NCBI GenBank assembly: GCA_030824075.1
Contig: JAVBYJ010000020.1
Location: forward strand, 1-64,000
DNA length: 64,000 bases
Origin: Geothrix sp.
GTDB taxonomy: Bacteria > Acidobacteriota > Holophagae > Holophagales > Holophagaceae
Direction: 5' to 3'
This document shows positions 1 to 9,808 of the stretch, piece by piece. The position numbers and the translations under genes are program-made. The notes below the pieces were generated by a model that was not told the DNA's origin, made no database searches, and was given only the letters and a program-made list of their open reading frames with translations. Each line of letters starts with the position of its first letter. Position 1 is the stretch's first letter.

Positions 1-8
1 AACACCCC

Positions 9-1703
9 ATGAACTCCCGAATCATGCTCGCCCTCGTCGCCATGCTGGCGCCTGCGGCCCTGAGCGCCCAGTCCAACCAGGATCTGCAAAAGCAGATCGA
101 GCAGTTGAAGGTCCAGCTGAAGGCTGTTGAAGAGAAGGCCGCCGCCGCACAGGAAGTCGACACCCGTCTCGTGAAGGTCGAGACCAAGGTCGCCGGCGAC
201 AACATCCAGTGGGGCGGCGATCTCCGCACCCGCTTCGAAAGCAGCAAGTGGGGCTTCAAGCCCTACCAGCAGTTCATGGGCTTCATCCAGAATCCCGGCC
301 CCGGCCCCGCGACGGGCATGCCCATGCCCGTCACCCAGCAGGTGCAGGCGCAGGATTGGACCAACTCCGTGCAGTGGTCCACCCGCCTGCGTCTCAAGAT
401 GGGCATCACCATCAATGAGAACGCCAAGATCATGGGCCGCCTGACGATGTACAAGGTCCACGGCGGCGCCGACGTGCCCACCTTCAACGGCTCGCCCAAT
501 ACCGTGGCCAACTCCTTCAACAGCGCCAAGGTTCCCGGCACGGATGTGCTTCGCGTCGAGCGGGCCAGCCTGGTCTACAACTTCCCCGTGGGCGTCCTGT
601 CCATCGGCCGCCAGAACACCTCCGATGGGCCTCCGTTCGAGGTGAAGGAAGGCGTCGAACGTCAGGCCACCCCGCAGGCCCTGGCCGTGAACGCCCAGGT
701 GGATGGCATCGGCTTCAAGTTCCATCTCGACAAGATCGGCATGCCCGAAGGCACCCTGCTGGGCATCTGCTACGGCGTGGGCTATGAATCCGGCTTCGGC
801 GGCGGTGGCTCCACCAAGGGCAACGCCGCGGTGGTGGGCTTCAACTTCACCAACGCCACCATGGCGAACCCCGCCAATGCCAGCCTTCAGGTCAATTCCA
901 TCGGACCCCTCAAGGACACCACCGTCCTGGGCGCCATGTTCGACATGCCCCTGCTCTTCCAGCTCGGCGAGAGTGTCCAGAGCGCGAACTTCTACCTGGG
1001 CTACAACCGCATGGGCAACATGACGGACATCCCCTACGGCAGCACCAACAACTTCCCTGTGCCCGCCACCCCCGGCATGGGCGGCATGCCCGCCACCCAG
1101 TTCGTGACCGCCACCAACAACCTGGGCGATATCGATCAGTGGACCGCCACCTGGAAGCACAAGATCGGCGATACGTTCACCTACTTCGCCAGCTACGGCT
1201 ACATCAAGTCCCAGCCGAATGGCAAACAGAGCCAGTATGGCGCCTACTGGGATTTCCCGGCGGTCATGCCCCCGGGCTACCCCTCAGGCCCGAACGTGCT
1301 TCTGACCGGCTTCGGCGGCCTCCTGGGTGACCCCAACAACAGCCAGACCGCCAGCGCCTACTACGTGGGCATGCGCTGGGATCCGACTGAAAAGATCGGG
1401 TTCGGCGTCGAGTTCAACCACGGCTCCCCGCGGTGGTGGACCTACAGCCCCGCCGCCGGCGAGGCCACCGAGAAGCTCGGCACCCGCGGCGACGTGTGGG
1501 AAGGCTACATTCACTGGCAGTTCGCCAAGAACTCCGCCTTCCGCCTGGGCTACCTGGACTACAAGTACAGCCACGCTTTCAGCGGCTGGCACATCGCCCC
1601 CATGGCCCTGGAGAACTTCGACCTGTCCATGAACCCCATGATGCAGTACAGCTTCCCCGCCACGGTGAAGACCATGTATGCCTCGATCGAAGTGAAGTTC
1701 TAG
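9..1703 (+). CDS. Outer-membrane porin-like protein (DUF3373-type)
   Basis: The 564-residue product has a Sec signal peptide ending near ALSAQS, then a short coiled coil (about residues 22-60, heptad-like K/E/Q/V pattern). The rest is a long stretch of alternating hydrophobic residues and aromatics ending in VEVKF/IEVKF style, with a C-terminal phenylalanine as in outer-membrane beta-barrels. This architecture matches putative porins of the DUF3373 type found next to respiratory gene clusters in anaerobes. The gene lies 79 bases before a molybdoenzyme operon on the same strand, but a strong hairpin with a T-tract separates them, so expression is probably only partly shared. I infer a role in solute passage into the periplasm; the substrate is unknown. 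The start at position 9 cannot be tested because the ribosome binding site would lie at or beyond the window edge. Confidence 0.72.
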   Translation: MNSRIMLALVAMLAPAALSAQSNQDLQKQIEQLKVQLKAVEEKAAAAQEVDTRLVKVETKVAGDNIQWGGDLRTRFESSKWGFKPYQQFMGFIQNPGPGPATGMPMPVTQQVQAQDWTNSVQWSTRLRLKMGITINENAKIMGRLTMYKVHGGADVPTFNGSPNTVANSFNSAKVPGTDVLRVERASLVYNFPVGVLSIGRQNTSDGPPFEVKEGVERQATPQALAVNAQVDGIGFKFHLDKIGMPEGTLLGICYGVGYESGFGGGGSTKGNAAVVGFNFTNATMANPANASLQVNSIGPLKDTTVLGAMFDMPLLFQLGESVQSANFYLGYNRMGNMTDIPYGSTNNFPVPATPGMGGMPATQFVTATNNLGDIDQWTATWKHKIGDTFTYFASYGYIKSQPNGKQSQYGAYWDFPAVMPPGYPSGPNVLLTGFGGLLGDPNNSQTASAYYVGMRWDPTEKIGFGVEFNHGSPRWWTYSPAAGEATEKLGTRGDVWEGYIHWQFAKNSAFRLGYLDYKYSHAFSGWHIAPMALENFDLSMNPMMQYSFPATVKTMYASIEVKF

Positions 1704-1715
1704 CACCTGAACCAT

Positions 1716-1749
1716 CCGGGCCGGATGGGCGACTTTCCGGCCCGGTTTT
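1716..1749 (+). terminator. Intrinsic terminator or attenuator between porin and molybdoenzyme gene
   Basis: A perfect 10-bp stem (CCGGGCCGGA at 1716-1725, TCCGGCCCGG at 1736-1745) with a 10-nt loop is followed directly by TTTT. It sits 13 bases after the porin stop. As the next gene is on the same strand, it may act as an attenuator that lowers read-through into the reductase operon. Confidence 0.7.
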
Positions 1750-1782
1750 CGAAACCATCGCCGCATCATCAGGGAGACCCCG

Positions 1783-3969
1783 ATGGGAACCACACGCATG
1801 GATCGCCGCCTGTTCTTGAAGGCCGCGGGCGCCACCGCTGGAGCCGTCGCCACCGTCCAGGTGGGATGCCTCAAATACTTCAAGAAGGGCCGGAGCTCTG
1901 CCGCCGACAATCGGGAAGTCCCGACGACCTGCGAGCTGTGCCCAAACAAGTGCTCCGCCATCGCCGTGGTCGAGGGCGGCTTCGTCAAGAAGCTGAACCC
2001 CAATCCCGAGAACCCGAAATCCCGTGACATGCTTTGCGCACGCGGCAACGCGGCCATCAAGCAGGTCTACGATCCCGACCGCCTCAAGCAGCCCATGATC
2101 CGTGTGGGGGCCCGAGGCGAAGGCAAATGGAAACCCGTCAGCTGGGACGAGGCCTTCGACTTCGCCGCCAAGAAGCTCTCCGAAGTGAAGGAGAAGCATG
2201 GTCCCGAGGCTTCCCTCTGGTCCTCCACCGAGGGCTTCCAGGAGGTTTTCTTCAAGAACCTGGGCCTCGCCTTTGGCTCCCCCAACCTCGTGCGGCACCC
2301 GACCCTCTGTCTGGCTTCGGTGAACCTGGCCTATAGCGCGACGTTCGGGACGGTCCCGAGTTTCGACCTCCTGAACAGCAAGTTCGTCATCATGTCCGGC
2401 GCGAACCGCTTTGAAAGCATCATCACCCCCGACACGATGGATCTCATCGGCAGCGTGATGGAGCGCAAGGCCAAGCTGGTCTACCTCGATCCCCGCTTCA
2501 CGGTCACCGCCGCCAAGGCCGACGAGTGGTACCCCATCAAGCCTGGTACCGACTTGGCGTTCATCCTCGCCATGATCCACGTGATCATCAAGGAGAACCG
2601 CCACAGCAAGGACTTTGTCACGGCCTACACCACCGGCTTCGATCAGCTGACTGAGCATGTCAAGCAGTACACCCCCGAGTGGGCCGAGAAGGAGACGGAG
2701 ATCCCGGCGGCCGACATCGTCCGCATCGCCCGCGAATTCTCCGATGCCGCGCCCCGCGCCCTGTACTACGCCGGCCGCCGCTCCTCCTGGTACCAGAACG
2801 ATTTCCAGATGCGCCGCGCCCAGGCCATCCTCAACGCCATCGTCGGCAACTGGGATCAGCTTGGAGGCATGGTGCCCAACGCCAAGCTGCCCAAGGGCGA
2901 GTTCCTCTTCATGCCCTGGGACGAGCCCAAGGCCGCCCGCGTGGACGAGATCGAGAAGCACTTCCCGCTTGCAGCCAAGGGCGACGGGGTCTACCTGAAG
3001 CTGCGCGAGAACGTGCTCAGTGGAAAGCCCTATCCCGTCAAGGCCTGGATGGTCTACAAGCAGGATCCCATGAACGCCATGCCCGACCAGGCCAAGACGT
3101 TGAAGATGATCGAGCAGATGGATTTCATCGGCGTCATCGACATCCACATGAGCGACATGGCCTGGTATGCCGACGTGGTCTTCCCGGAGAGCACCTACCT
3201 GGAGCGCACGGATCCCGTCGAAGTGATGCCGGGCATCTGGCCCGCCGTGGTCTACCGCCAACAGGTGGTGAAGCCCATTCACGATACGAAGCCGAACCTG
3301 GAGATCGTGCAAGGCCTGGCCAAGCGCCTCGGCTTGTCGGACTACTTCGACTACACCATCGAGCAGTGGGTCGAAGCTGAGTTCAAGGAGTTGCCGATCC
3401 CCATGGCCGCCGATCACATGAAGAAGCATGGCGTATGGGCCGCCAGCGGCCAGCCCAGCTTCGGGAAGACGCTGAATCCGGACCACCGCTTCGTCACCAA
3501 GACCGGCAAGATCGAACTGTTCTCCGAGCGCCTCCAGGAGGCCGGCTATGACGCGCTGCCTGTCTACAGTGCGCCCGTTCCGCCGCCCAACGACCGCTTC
3601 CGGCTGATTCTCGGTCGGGTGGGCTACTTCACCCACGGCAACCAGTCGAATAACGTCTGGCTGAACGAGTTCATGAAGGAAAACGATCTCTGGATCAACC
3701 CGAAACCCGCCGAACGACTGGGTATCAAGGACGGGGCTTACGTGAACGTCACCAGCAGTGTGGGCAGCGTGAAGCTCAAGGTCCGCGTCACCGAGGAGAT
3801 TCGCCCTGACTGCGTCTTCATGCTCCACGGCTTCGGCAAGAAGTCGAAAATGCAGAGCCTGGTCTACAACGTAGGCGCCAGCGACGCGGTGATCCTAGAG
3901 ACCGCCTGGGACAAGGTCTCCGGCAATGCCGCATTCCACGAAACCTTCGTCAAAGTCGCGAACGCCTGA
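1783..3969 (+). CDS. psrA: Molybdopterin oxidoreductase catalytic subunit, PsrA/PhsA-like
   Basis: This 728-residue protein is the catalytic subunit of a periplasmic complex iron-sulfur molybdoenzyme. A twin-arginine signal (RRLFLK) starts near residue 8. Cysteines 50, 53, 57 and 85 form the CX2CX3CX27C pattern for a 4Fe-4S cluster. Cys176, in the context HPTLCLAS, sits where PsrA-type enzymes place the Mo-coordinating cysteine. The C-terminal part carries the molybdopterin dinucleotide-binding domain. Length and the downstream B (ferredoxin) and NrfD genes fit polysulfide or thiosulfate reductase. The true acceptor cannot be fixed from sequence; sulfur, polysulfide, thiosulfate or a related oxyanion are all possible. 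An AGGGAG ribosome binding site six bases upstream supports the start at 1783 rather than the ATG at 1798. A TorD-like chaperone gene lies three genes downstream. Confidence 0.85.
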   Translation: MGTTRMDRRLFLKAAGATAGAVATVQVGCLKYFKKGRSSAADNREVPTTCELCPNKCSAIAVVEGGFVKKLNPNPENPKSRDMLCARGNAAIKQVYDPDRLKQPMIRVGARGEGKWKPVSWDEAFDFAAKKLSEVKEKHGPEASLWSSTEGFQEVFFKNLGLAFGSPNLVRHPTLCLASVNLAYSATFGTVPSFDLLNSKFVIMSGANRFESIITPDTMDLIGSVMERKAKLVYLDPRFTVTAAKADEWYPIKPGTDLAFILAMIHVIIKENRHSKDFVTAYTTGFDQLTEHVKQYTPEWAEKETEIPAADIVRIAREFSDAAPRALYYAGRRSSWYQNDFQMRRAQAILNAIVGNWDQLGGMVPNAKLPKGEFLFMPWDEPKAARVDEIEKHFPLAAKGDGVYLKLRENVLSGKPYPVKAWMVYKQDPMNAMPDQAKTLKMIEQMDFIGVIDIHMSDMAWYADVVFPESTYLERTDPVEVMPGIWPAVVYRQQVVKPIHDTKPNLEIVQGLAKRLGLSDYFDYTIEQWVEAEFKELPIPMAADHMKKHGVWAASGQPSFGKTLNPDHRFVTKTGKIELFSERLQEAGYDALPVYSAPVPPPNDRFRLILGRVGYFTHGNQSNNVWLNEFMKENDLWINPKPAERLGIKDGAYVNVTSSVGSVKLKVRVTEEIRPDCVFMLHGFGKKSKMQSLVYNVGASDAVILETAWDKVSGNAAFHETFVKVANA

Positions 3970-3980
3970 GGGGGTGAACC

Positions 3981-4532
3981 ATGGCCATGAAGAAAAGGCG
4001 TTACGCCCTCGTCATCGACTCCAGGAAATGCATCAACTGCAAGGCCTGTGTCGTCGCATGCAAGGCTGAGAACGACGTCCCCGTCGGCAACTTCCGGAAC
4101 TGGATCAATGAGGATCGTCAGGGCGAGTACCCGAAGCTCCGCATCGACTTCGAGCCGGAGCAGTGCCATCACTGCGAGAGCCCCTCCTGCGCCCGCGTGT
4201 GCCCCACCGGCGCCACCTGGCAGCGCAAGGATGGCATCGTGCTCGTGAACTACGACGAGTGCATCGGCTGCCGCTACTGCATGATCGCCTGCCCCTATGA
4301 CGCCCGCTACTTCCACGAGGAGAGCGGCACCGTCCACAAGTGCACCCTGTGCAATCACCGGGTGGACCGGGGCGACGTTCCCGCTTGCGTGGAGACCTGC
4401 CCCTCCAAAGTGCGCATCTTCGGCGACCTGGAGGATCCTGCCAGCCGGATCCACGAACTGCTCGCCACGCGACGCTATCACGTGAAAGAACCCCAGACGG
4501 GCAACGGCCCTCAACTCTATTACCTGCTTTAG
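3981..4532 (+). CDS. psrB: 4Fe-4S ferredoxin subunit of the molybdoenzyme, PsrB/PhsB-like
   Basis: The 183-residue protein is the electron-transfer B subunit. It holds four cysteine clusters: CINCKACVVAC near residue 17, CHHCESPSC..C near 60-75, CIGCRYCMIAC near 95, and CTLC...CVETC near 115-135. This is the usual four-cubane layout of DMSO reductase family B subunits. There is no membrane segment and no signal peptide, so it is expected to be exported together with the TAT-bearing A subunit. It starts 11 bases after the A gene and ends nine bases before the NrfD gene, so the three are surely one operon. Electrons would pass from the quinol-oxidising NrfD subunit through these clusters to the Mo site. 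Confidence 0.9.
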   Translation: MAMKKRRYALVIDSRKCINCKACVVACKAENDVPVGNFRNWINEDRQGEYPKLRIDFEPEQCHHCESPSCARVCPTGATWQRKDGIVLVNYDECIGCRYCMIACPYDARYFHEESGTVHKCTLCNHRVDRGDVPACVETCPSKVRIFGDLEDPASRIHELLATRRYHVKEPQTGNGPQLYYLL

Positions 4533-4541
4533 GAGGAAGCC

Positions 4542-5522
4542 ATGCACGAGGTTAACTGGGGTCTCCTCATCGTTGTCTACCTGTTCCTGGGCGGCCTGTC
4601 CGCCGGGCTCTTCTTCGCCGCGGGGCTTGCCAACTACCTGGAAGTGGATGGCAAACCCGCCTATCCCCGCATCGCCCGCATGGGAGCCCTCCTGGCCCCC
4701 TGGCCGGTGGCCATCGGCTCCGGGCTGCTCATTCTCGATCTGGGCAACTGGTACCGCTTCTACAAGCTGTTCACCCATTTCCGATGGGAAAGCCCCATGT
4801 CCATCGGTTCCTACCTGCTGACCATTTTCACCGTCATCGCCTTCGTGTACGCCTTTTCATGGCTGCCCGAGGACTGGCGACAGAAGCTGTTCAGCAAGGT
4901 GCCGCCGACCTGGAAGCTGGTTCACCGCCTGAACGTGGATATCTCCGCCCATCGCAAGACCATCGCCATGGTGGGTTTCCCCTTCTCCATCGGCGTGGGC
5001 ATCTACACCGGCGTGCTGCTGGGTGCCGTATCCGCCCGGCCCTTCTGGAACACCAACCTGGTGGCCCAGATGTTCCTGTTCTCCGCCCTCTCCAGCGGCG
5101 CAGCTGCCCTGCTGCTGGCCATGGTGCTCGACAAACGCAATCCCATCGAGGCCCATGAAACCAAGTTCCTCATCACCCTGGACATCGTGTTCATCGTGCT
5201 GGAGCTCTTCATCATCCTGCCCTACCTCATCCACGGGACACTGTCCGTGTTGGCCGTGAAGCAGGCCCTCTGGCTCATCCTGGGCGGCCCCTACACCCTG
5301 GTGTTCTGGGTCTTCTTCATGGGCCTCGGTTTGCTGGTGCCCCTGGGCATCGAGGTCTACGAACTGGCTCCCAGCCTGCTCAAGGGCAAGCCCTTCCATG
5401 GCGATCGCAACTTGGCCCTGGCAGCCTCTGGCCTCGTCATCTTCGGCGGGTTCCTGCTTCGCTACATCTTCGTCTACGCTGGTCAGGCAAGCAGCTTCCA
5501 CAAGATGGGGATGCTCCACTGA
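4542..5522 (+). CDS. psrC: NrfD/PsrC-type membrane anchor subunit
   Basis: This 326-residue polytopic membrane protein has about eight hydrophobic helices and starts with the HEVNWG..VVYLFLGGLSAG pattern typical of NrfD/PsrC proteins. It should oxidise menaquinol in the membrane and pass electrons to the ferredoxin subunit. There are no haem ligands of the cytochrome b type, which sets this locus apart from the second molybdoenzyme locus near 32 kb. The ribosome binding site AGGAGG lies just before the ATG, and the gap to the preceding gene is nine bases. The lumenal loop residues that bind quinol cannot be assigned with certainty. Confidence 0.88.
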   Translation: MHEVNWGLLIVVYLFLGGLSAGLFFAAGLANYLEVDGKPAYPRIARMGALLAPWPVAIGSGLLILDLGNWYRFYKLFTHFRWESPMSIGSYLLTIFTVIAFVYAFSWLPEDWRQKLFSKVPPTWKLVHRLNVDISAHRKTIAMVGFPFSIGVGIYTGVLLGAVSARPFWNTNLVAQMFLFSALSSGAAALLLAMVLDKRNPIEAHETKFLITLDIVFIVLELFIILPYLIHGTLSVLAVKQALWLILGGPYTLVFWVFFMGLGLLVPLGIEVYELAPSLLKGKPFHGDRNLALAASGLVIFGGFLLRYIFVYAGQASSFHKMGMLH

Positions 5523-5546
5523 TTTAGATGTGATGAAGGGATGGAT

Positions 5547-6134
5547 ATGACGCTCGCGCTCAAGGCGGACCTCGCCCAGATCCTCGCCGAAGCCTTTCTC
5601 GAGCCCGACGCCGACCTGAGGGAGGGGATGGGGGAGCTGCTCGACAGCGGCCCAATCCCCTCCTTCGTGGATCCCCTGGGCCGCATGGCACGGAACGCCC
5701 TCGATCCCACGGCCCAGTCCGTGGAATACGCCCGCCTCTTCCTTCATGCGAAGGACACGGACACCATCCACCTGTTCGAATCCGTTCAAGCCCGGGGCCA
5801 CCACATGGCACCGGTGGTACTCGATCCGCTGAAGGCCATCTACGACGAAGCCGACATCCGCCTCCAGGACGACCTGGGCATTCCACCGGATCACCTGGGC
5901 CTGGAATTCGCATGCCTGAGCTACCTCCTGGGCCAGGTGATCGAAGGCGATTTGTCCGAACGGCCGCGGTTCGTGGAACTGGCCCTGCGGCTGATCCGGG
6001 AGCACCTCCGTCCCCTGATGAACGCCGTGGCTGAACAACTGCCCCAGGTCGCCGCCCATCCGTACTATCAGGCGGCTTCGGACCTGGGCACAACCCTTCT
6101 GGCAGAAACCGACAAGTCGTTGGCGGAAATCTAG
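5547..6134 (+). CDS. TorD/DmsD-family molybdoenzyme chaperone
   Basis: The product (195 residues from the preferred start) is an all-alpha cytoplasmic protein with family landmarks: EYARLF near residue 60 and the PDHLGLEFACLSYLL block near residue 115. TorD-family proteins bind the TAT signal peptide of a molybdoenzyme and hold the apoenzyme until the cofactor is inserted. The likely client is the catalytic subunit encoded at 1783. A GAAGGG ribosome binding site at 5535-5540 is directly against the ATG at 5541 but six bases from the ATG at 5547, so 5547 is chosen. No second chaperone gene accompanies the other molybdoenzyme operon at 33-35 kb, so this one could serve both. Confidence 0.83.
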   Translation: MTLALKADLAQILAEAFLEPDADLREGMGELLDSGPIPSFVDPLGRMARNALDPTAQSVEYARLFLHAKDTDTIHLFESVQARGHHMAPVVLDPLKAIYDEADIRLQDDLGIPPDHLGLEFACLSYLLGQVIEGDLSERPRFVELALRLIREHLRPLMNAVAEQLPQVAAHPYYQAASDLGTTLLAETDKSLAEI

Positions 6135-6181
6135 GCAACCCGCTGCTGGACAAAGGCTTGCCCCGCGCCCAGCATGGATTC

Positions 6182-7561
6182 ATGCGCGCCCCCACAACCA
6201 TCCTCCTGGTGGATGACGAGCCGGGTATCCGGCGATCCCTTGGCGAAGCCCTGAAGGATGAGGGCTACCACGTGGTGAAGGCCGAGCGTGGTGAGCAGGC
6301 CATTGATCTGCTTCACAACCCGGACGGTGAGGGCATCCAGCTCGTGCTGCTCGATGTGTGGCTGCCAGGGCAGGACGGCCTGGAGACCCTGAAGCAGGCC
6401 AAGCAGATCCGGCCCGACCTCCCGGTGGTGATGATCTCGGGCCACGCCAGCATCGACACTGCGCTGCAGGCCACCAAGCTCGGTGCCTTTGACTTTCTAG
6501 AGAAGCCCATCGACCTGGACCGCCTGCTCCTGGTGACGGGCAATGCCCTGCGCCAGGCGAGGCTGGAGCAAGAGAATCAGCGCCTCCTGGCCGAAGTGGA
6601 AAGTGGCCGATTCTTCCTGGCGGACAGCCCTGCCATGAGGCGGCTCATGGCCGACGTGGCCTTGGTCGCTCCGACGGAAGGCCGTGTGCTGCTCACGGGC
6701 GAGAACGGCAGTGGCAAGGAGGAGGTGGCGCGTCTCATCCACCTGCAAAGCCCCCGCAAGGGCGCCCCCTTCGTCGAGGTGAACTGCGCGGCCATTCCCG
6801 AGGAACTCATCGAAAGTGAGCTCTTCGGCCATCAGAAGGGCGCCTTCACGGGCGCCGTCCGCGACCAGAAGGGCAAGTTCCGCGAGGCCGATGGCGGAAC
6901 CCTGTTCCTGGATGAAGTGGGCGATATGTCCCTCAAAACCCAGGCCAAAGTGCTGCGCGCCCTCCAGGAGGGCCGCGTGGAACCTGTGGGTGGGGGTGGA
7001 GCCCTCGGCGTGGATGTCCGCGTGATCGCCGCCACCAACAAGGATCTGCCCGGCGAGATCACCCGCGGCCGGTTCCGTGAGGATCTCTACTTCCGCCTGG
7101 CCGTGGTCCCCCTCCGCATCCCCGCGCTGCGGGAACGCCCCGAGGACATCCTGCCGCTGGCTGAGGCCTTCATCAGCCGCATCGGCCGTCAGTACGGTCG
7201 CCCGCCCAAGCACCTGGGCCCCGAGGCCAAGGACACGCTGTTGCGCCATGACTGGCCCGGCAATGTGCGCGAGTTGAAGAACCTCATGGAGCGCGCCGTC
7301 ATCCTGGGCCGCGGCAGCGAGATCGGCCCCCGCGATCTGGGTTCCCTGGCCACCCGTCACATCGCTGATCAGGACCCCTTTTCCTTCCCCGAGTTCGCCA
7401 GCCTCAAGGAGGCCAAAGACTGGTTCGAGGTCCAGTATCTCCAGCGCGAGATGCGTCTCCAGAACGGCAACATGACCCGCGTCGCCGAGCGGGTGGGCAT
7501 GGACCGCTCCAACCTCTACAAGCGCCTCAAGGCCCTGGGCATCGAGCCCAGGGAGAGCTAG
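6182..7561 (+). CDS. Sigma-54-dependent response regulator (NtrC family)
   Basis: The 459-residue protein has three parts. A receiver domain (about residues 5-120) carries DDE and the phospho-acceptor in [12 protein letters not shown] sigma-54 AAA+ domain follows (about 145-380) with Walker A GENGSGKE, the sigma-54 contact loop GAFTGA, Walker [12 protein letters not shown] and the arginine-finger region. A Fis-type helix-turn-helix ends the protein ([19 protein letters not shown]). It would activate sigma-54 promoters after phosphorylation. No partner kinase lies beside it; the nearest histidine kinase in the window is the NtrY-like one near 49-51 kb. Being immediately downstream of the reductase operon, it may control it. 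The start is uncertain: a TTG at 6158 is in frame, but the ATG at 6182 gives the family-typical N-terminus. Confidence 0.88.
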   Translation: MRAPTTILLVDDEPGIRRSLGEALKDEGYHVVKAERGEQAIDLLHNPDGEGIQLVLLDVWLPGQDGLETLKQAKQIRPDLPVVMISGHASIDTALQATKLGAFDFLEKPIDLDRLLLVTGNALRQARLEQENQRLLAEVESGRFFLADSPAMRRLMADVALVAPTEGRVLLTGENGSGKEEVARLIHLQSPRKGAPFVEVNCAAIPEELIESELFGHQKGAFTGAVRDQKGKFREADGGTLFLDEVGDMSLKTQAKVLRALQEGRVEPVGGGGALGVDVRVIAATNKDLPGEITRGRFREDLYFRLAVVPLRIPALRERPEDILPLAEAFISRIGRQYGRPPKHLGPEAKDTLLRHDWPGNVRELKNLMERAVILGRGSEIGPRDLGSLATRHIADQDPFSFPEFASLKEAKDWFEVQYLQREMRLQNGNMTRVAERVGMDRSNLYKRLKALGIEPRES

Positions 7562-7628
7562 GCGTCACGACTATGTGGGGAGCGAATCACAACCGACCGA
7601 GCCAGGACCTGACCACCGGAGGCAGGCC

Positions 7629-8030
7629 GTGACCGACAAGAAGTGGTTCAAGATTGGCGAAGCCGCCGCCCTCATCGGGGTCGGCCCCAAGGACCTGCGC
7701 TACTGGGAAGATGTCATCCCCGACATCAAGCCCCGCCGCAGCAAGGGCAACCTCCGCTACTACCATGTGGACGAACTGCCTCGCCTGAAGCGCATCAAAG
7801 GTTGGCTGGCCGAGGGCCTCACCGTGGCCGACTGCGCTGAATTGTTGGCCCACGGCCACCTCGTCCAGCGCCTGGACCTGGGTCTCGACGCCGACGAACT
7901 GCCCGCCGCCCCGGCCCAGAAAACCAAACCCACCATCCCCAGGCTTCTCCGCACCAGTTCCGACCTGCAGCCCATCCTGAAGGCCGTGCGAACCCTGCAC
8001 GAACGCCTCTCTGCGCCACCCAAACCTTGA
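7629..8030 (+). CDS. MerR-family transcriptional regulator
   Basis: The 133-residue product begins with a winged helix-turn-helix of the MerR type ([21 protein letters not shown]...[25 protein letters not shown]). After it comes a short, cysteine-free tail that ends the protein near residue 133. Without effector-binding cysteines it is unlikely to be a metal sensor. A short MerR of this kind is often grouped with HspR/MlrA-like or generic members; I cannot name its target. The start is the GTG at 7629, preceded by GGAGG at 7618-7622 with a six-base spacer. A longer in-frame reading from 7575 lacks such a site. Confidence 0.78.
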   Translation: MTDKKWFKIGEAAALIGVGPKDLRYWEDVIPDIKPRRSKGNLRYYHVDELPRLKRIKGWLAEGLTVADCAELLAHGHLVQRLDLGLDADELPAAPAQKTKPTIPRLLRTSSDLQPILKAVRTLHERLSAPPKP

Positions 8031-8065
8031 CCCCAGGCTCAGGTCGGTCTACAGTCAGAGGTTCA

Positions 8066-8142
<77 letters not shown>

Positions 8143-8220
8143 AATACACTCCTGCAAGACAAGGACTTGGCATCAACCCCACCGAGTGGCATTACAAGAA
8201 ACACACTCTGAGCCGAGACC

Positions 8221-8256
8221 AAAGGAAAAGCCACTCCCATGAGTGGCTTTTCCTTT
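8221..8256 (+). terminator. Terminator after tRNA-Pro
   Basis: A perfect 16-bp inverted repeat (AAAGGAAAAGCCACTC, loop CCAT, then its complement ending in TTTTCCTTT) lies 79 bases after the tRNA. The T-rich right arm and A-rich left arm make it usable in both directions, so it may also end the converging efflux operon. Confidence 0.8.
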
Positions 8257-8323
8257 GGTGCGCGGGGACATGAATGTCCCGGTTGGACCCAAACCAACGC
8301 GGGTGCCAGCGAGGCTTACGCGA

Positions 8324-9808
8324 TCAGGAGACCGGTCCCCCGGTGCTCTTGGCGGGTTCCACGACCGCCTTCACGACCGCCTTGGGTGCCAGGGGGCGCC
8401 CTGGCTGATTCCAGCCACCGCCCAGGACCTTATAGAGCAGGACCAGGTTGCCGTAGGTGGCCTGGCGAAGAGAGATGAGACCCTGTTGGGCGGCGTAGAG
8501 GGAGCGCTGCGCATCCAGTACGCTCAGGTAGCCATCAATGCCGGCGTCATAGCGGGCTTGGGCGAGCCGATGGGTGGCTTCCGCCGCCCGGGTGAGGGAT
8601 TCCTGGGCCGCAAGCTGGTCGTTGAGGCTCCCCCTGGTGACCAACGTGTCCGCCACCTCCTTGAAGGCAACCTGGATGGCTTTTTCGTACTGGGCCAGTG
8701 AGATGTCACGATCGGCCCGGGCTGCGGCGAGGTTCGCACGCCGGGCACCCATGTCGAAAATCGGGAGAACGATCTGGGGCGAAAAGGCCCAGGTGTCGGA
8801 TCCGGACTGGAAGAGCCCGGACAATTCGTTGCTCATGGTACCGATGCTCGTCGTGAGGGAGATGCGGGGAAAGAACGCCGCTCTAGCCGCACCGATGTTG
8901 GCGTTGGCAGCCTTGAGCTGGTTCTCGGCCATGAGGATGTCCGGACGGTGGGTCAGCACTTCGGAGGGGAGCCGCGGGCTGAGATCCTTGAGGGCCGTCA
9001 CGCTGTCGAAGGTCTCCGGGAGCAGGGTGGCCGGTACGGTGGTGCCCACCAGGAGGTTCAGGGTGCTCCGGTCCAACGCAACCATGCGGGTGTACCGGGC
9101 CGCATCCCCGCGCGCCACCTCCAGGCTGATCCGGGCGCGCTGGGCATCAATCTCGGACGTGGCGCCAACCTCGAATCGCCGCTGGATGAGCTTGAACGAA
9201 GCCTCTTGGCTCTGGAACGTCTCCTGGGCGAGTTTCAGGCTTTCGCGATCGGCAGCGAGGGCCAGATACACGTTTGCGACCTCAGAAAGCAGTGTCACCT
9301 GGGCGCTGTTGCGGGCCTGCTCCGTGGCCATGTACTGCTCAAGGGCCCGGTTCTTCAGGCTCCTGACGCGCCCGAAGAAATCCAACTCCCAGGCGCTGAT
9401 TCCCGCGTTGACAGCGTACTGTTCCGTGATGATGGACTGACCTACGCCGGAGACGCTGGCCGGAAGCCGCTGTTTGTTCCCCATGCCGACCGCGCTGACC
9501 GTCGGGAGCAGCTCGGCACGCTGGATCCGGTAATAGGCTCTGGCCTTGTCTGTGTTGAGTGCGGCAATCCTCAGGTCGCGGTTGTGCTGCAGAGCCAGTT
9601 CCAGGACCTTCTTCAACCGTTCATCGGAGTAGAAGTCCTGCCAGGCCAGGCTGTCCGCGGAGGGACTGGAGGTCCTGGCCGGGTCAGCAGAACCCTCCGG
9701 CCAGGCCTCGGGTACTGGGGGCGAAGGCACCCGGTACCGCGGGGCCATGGACACGCATCCCGTCATGGCGACGAGGAGGAAAGCAGGCACGGCTGCGGCT
9801 GGCCTCAT
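8324..9808 (-). CDS. RND efflux outer-membrane lipoprotein (OprM/NodT family)
   Basis: The 494-residue protein is the outer-membrane channel of a tripartite pump. A lipoprotein signal with lipobox MTGC places the lipidated cysteine near residue 18. Two TolC-like repeat halves follow, rich in long helices with Ala/Gln/Arg (for example IAALNTDKARAYYRIQRAELLP and the equivalent RAANIGAARAAFFPRISL). It overlaps the RND permease gene by four bases (the ATGA-type junction at 9805-9808), so the two are translationally coupled. It forms the exit duct for substrates delivered by the adaptor and permease encoded upstream. Confidence 0.92.
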   Translation of the reverse strand: MRPAAAVPAFLLVAMTGCVSMAPRYRVPSPPVPEAWPEGSADPARTSSPSADSLAWQDFYSDERLKKVLELALQHNRDLRIAALNTDKARAYYRIQRAELLPTVSAVGMGNKQRLPASVSGVGQSIITEQYAVNAGISAWELDFFGRVRSLKNRALEQYMATEQARNSAQVTLLSEVANVYLALAADRESLKLAQETFQSQEASFKLIQRRFEVGATSEIDAQRARISLEVARGDAARYTRMVALDRSTLNLLVGTTVPATLLPETFDSVTALKDLSPRLPSEVLTHRPDILMAENQLKAANANIGAARAAFFPRISLTTSIGTMSNELSGLFQSGSDTWAFSPQIVLPIFDMGARRANLAAARADRDISLAQYEKAIQVAFKEVADTLVTRGSLNDQLAAQESLTRAAEATHRLAQARYDAGIDGYLSVLDAQRSLYAAQQGLISLRQATYGNLVLLYKVLGGGWNQPGRPLAPKAVVKAVVEPAKSTGGPVS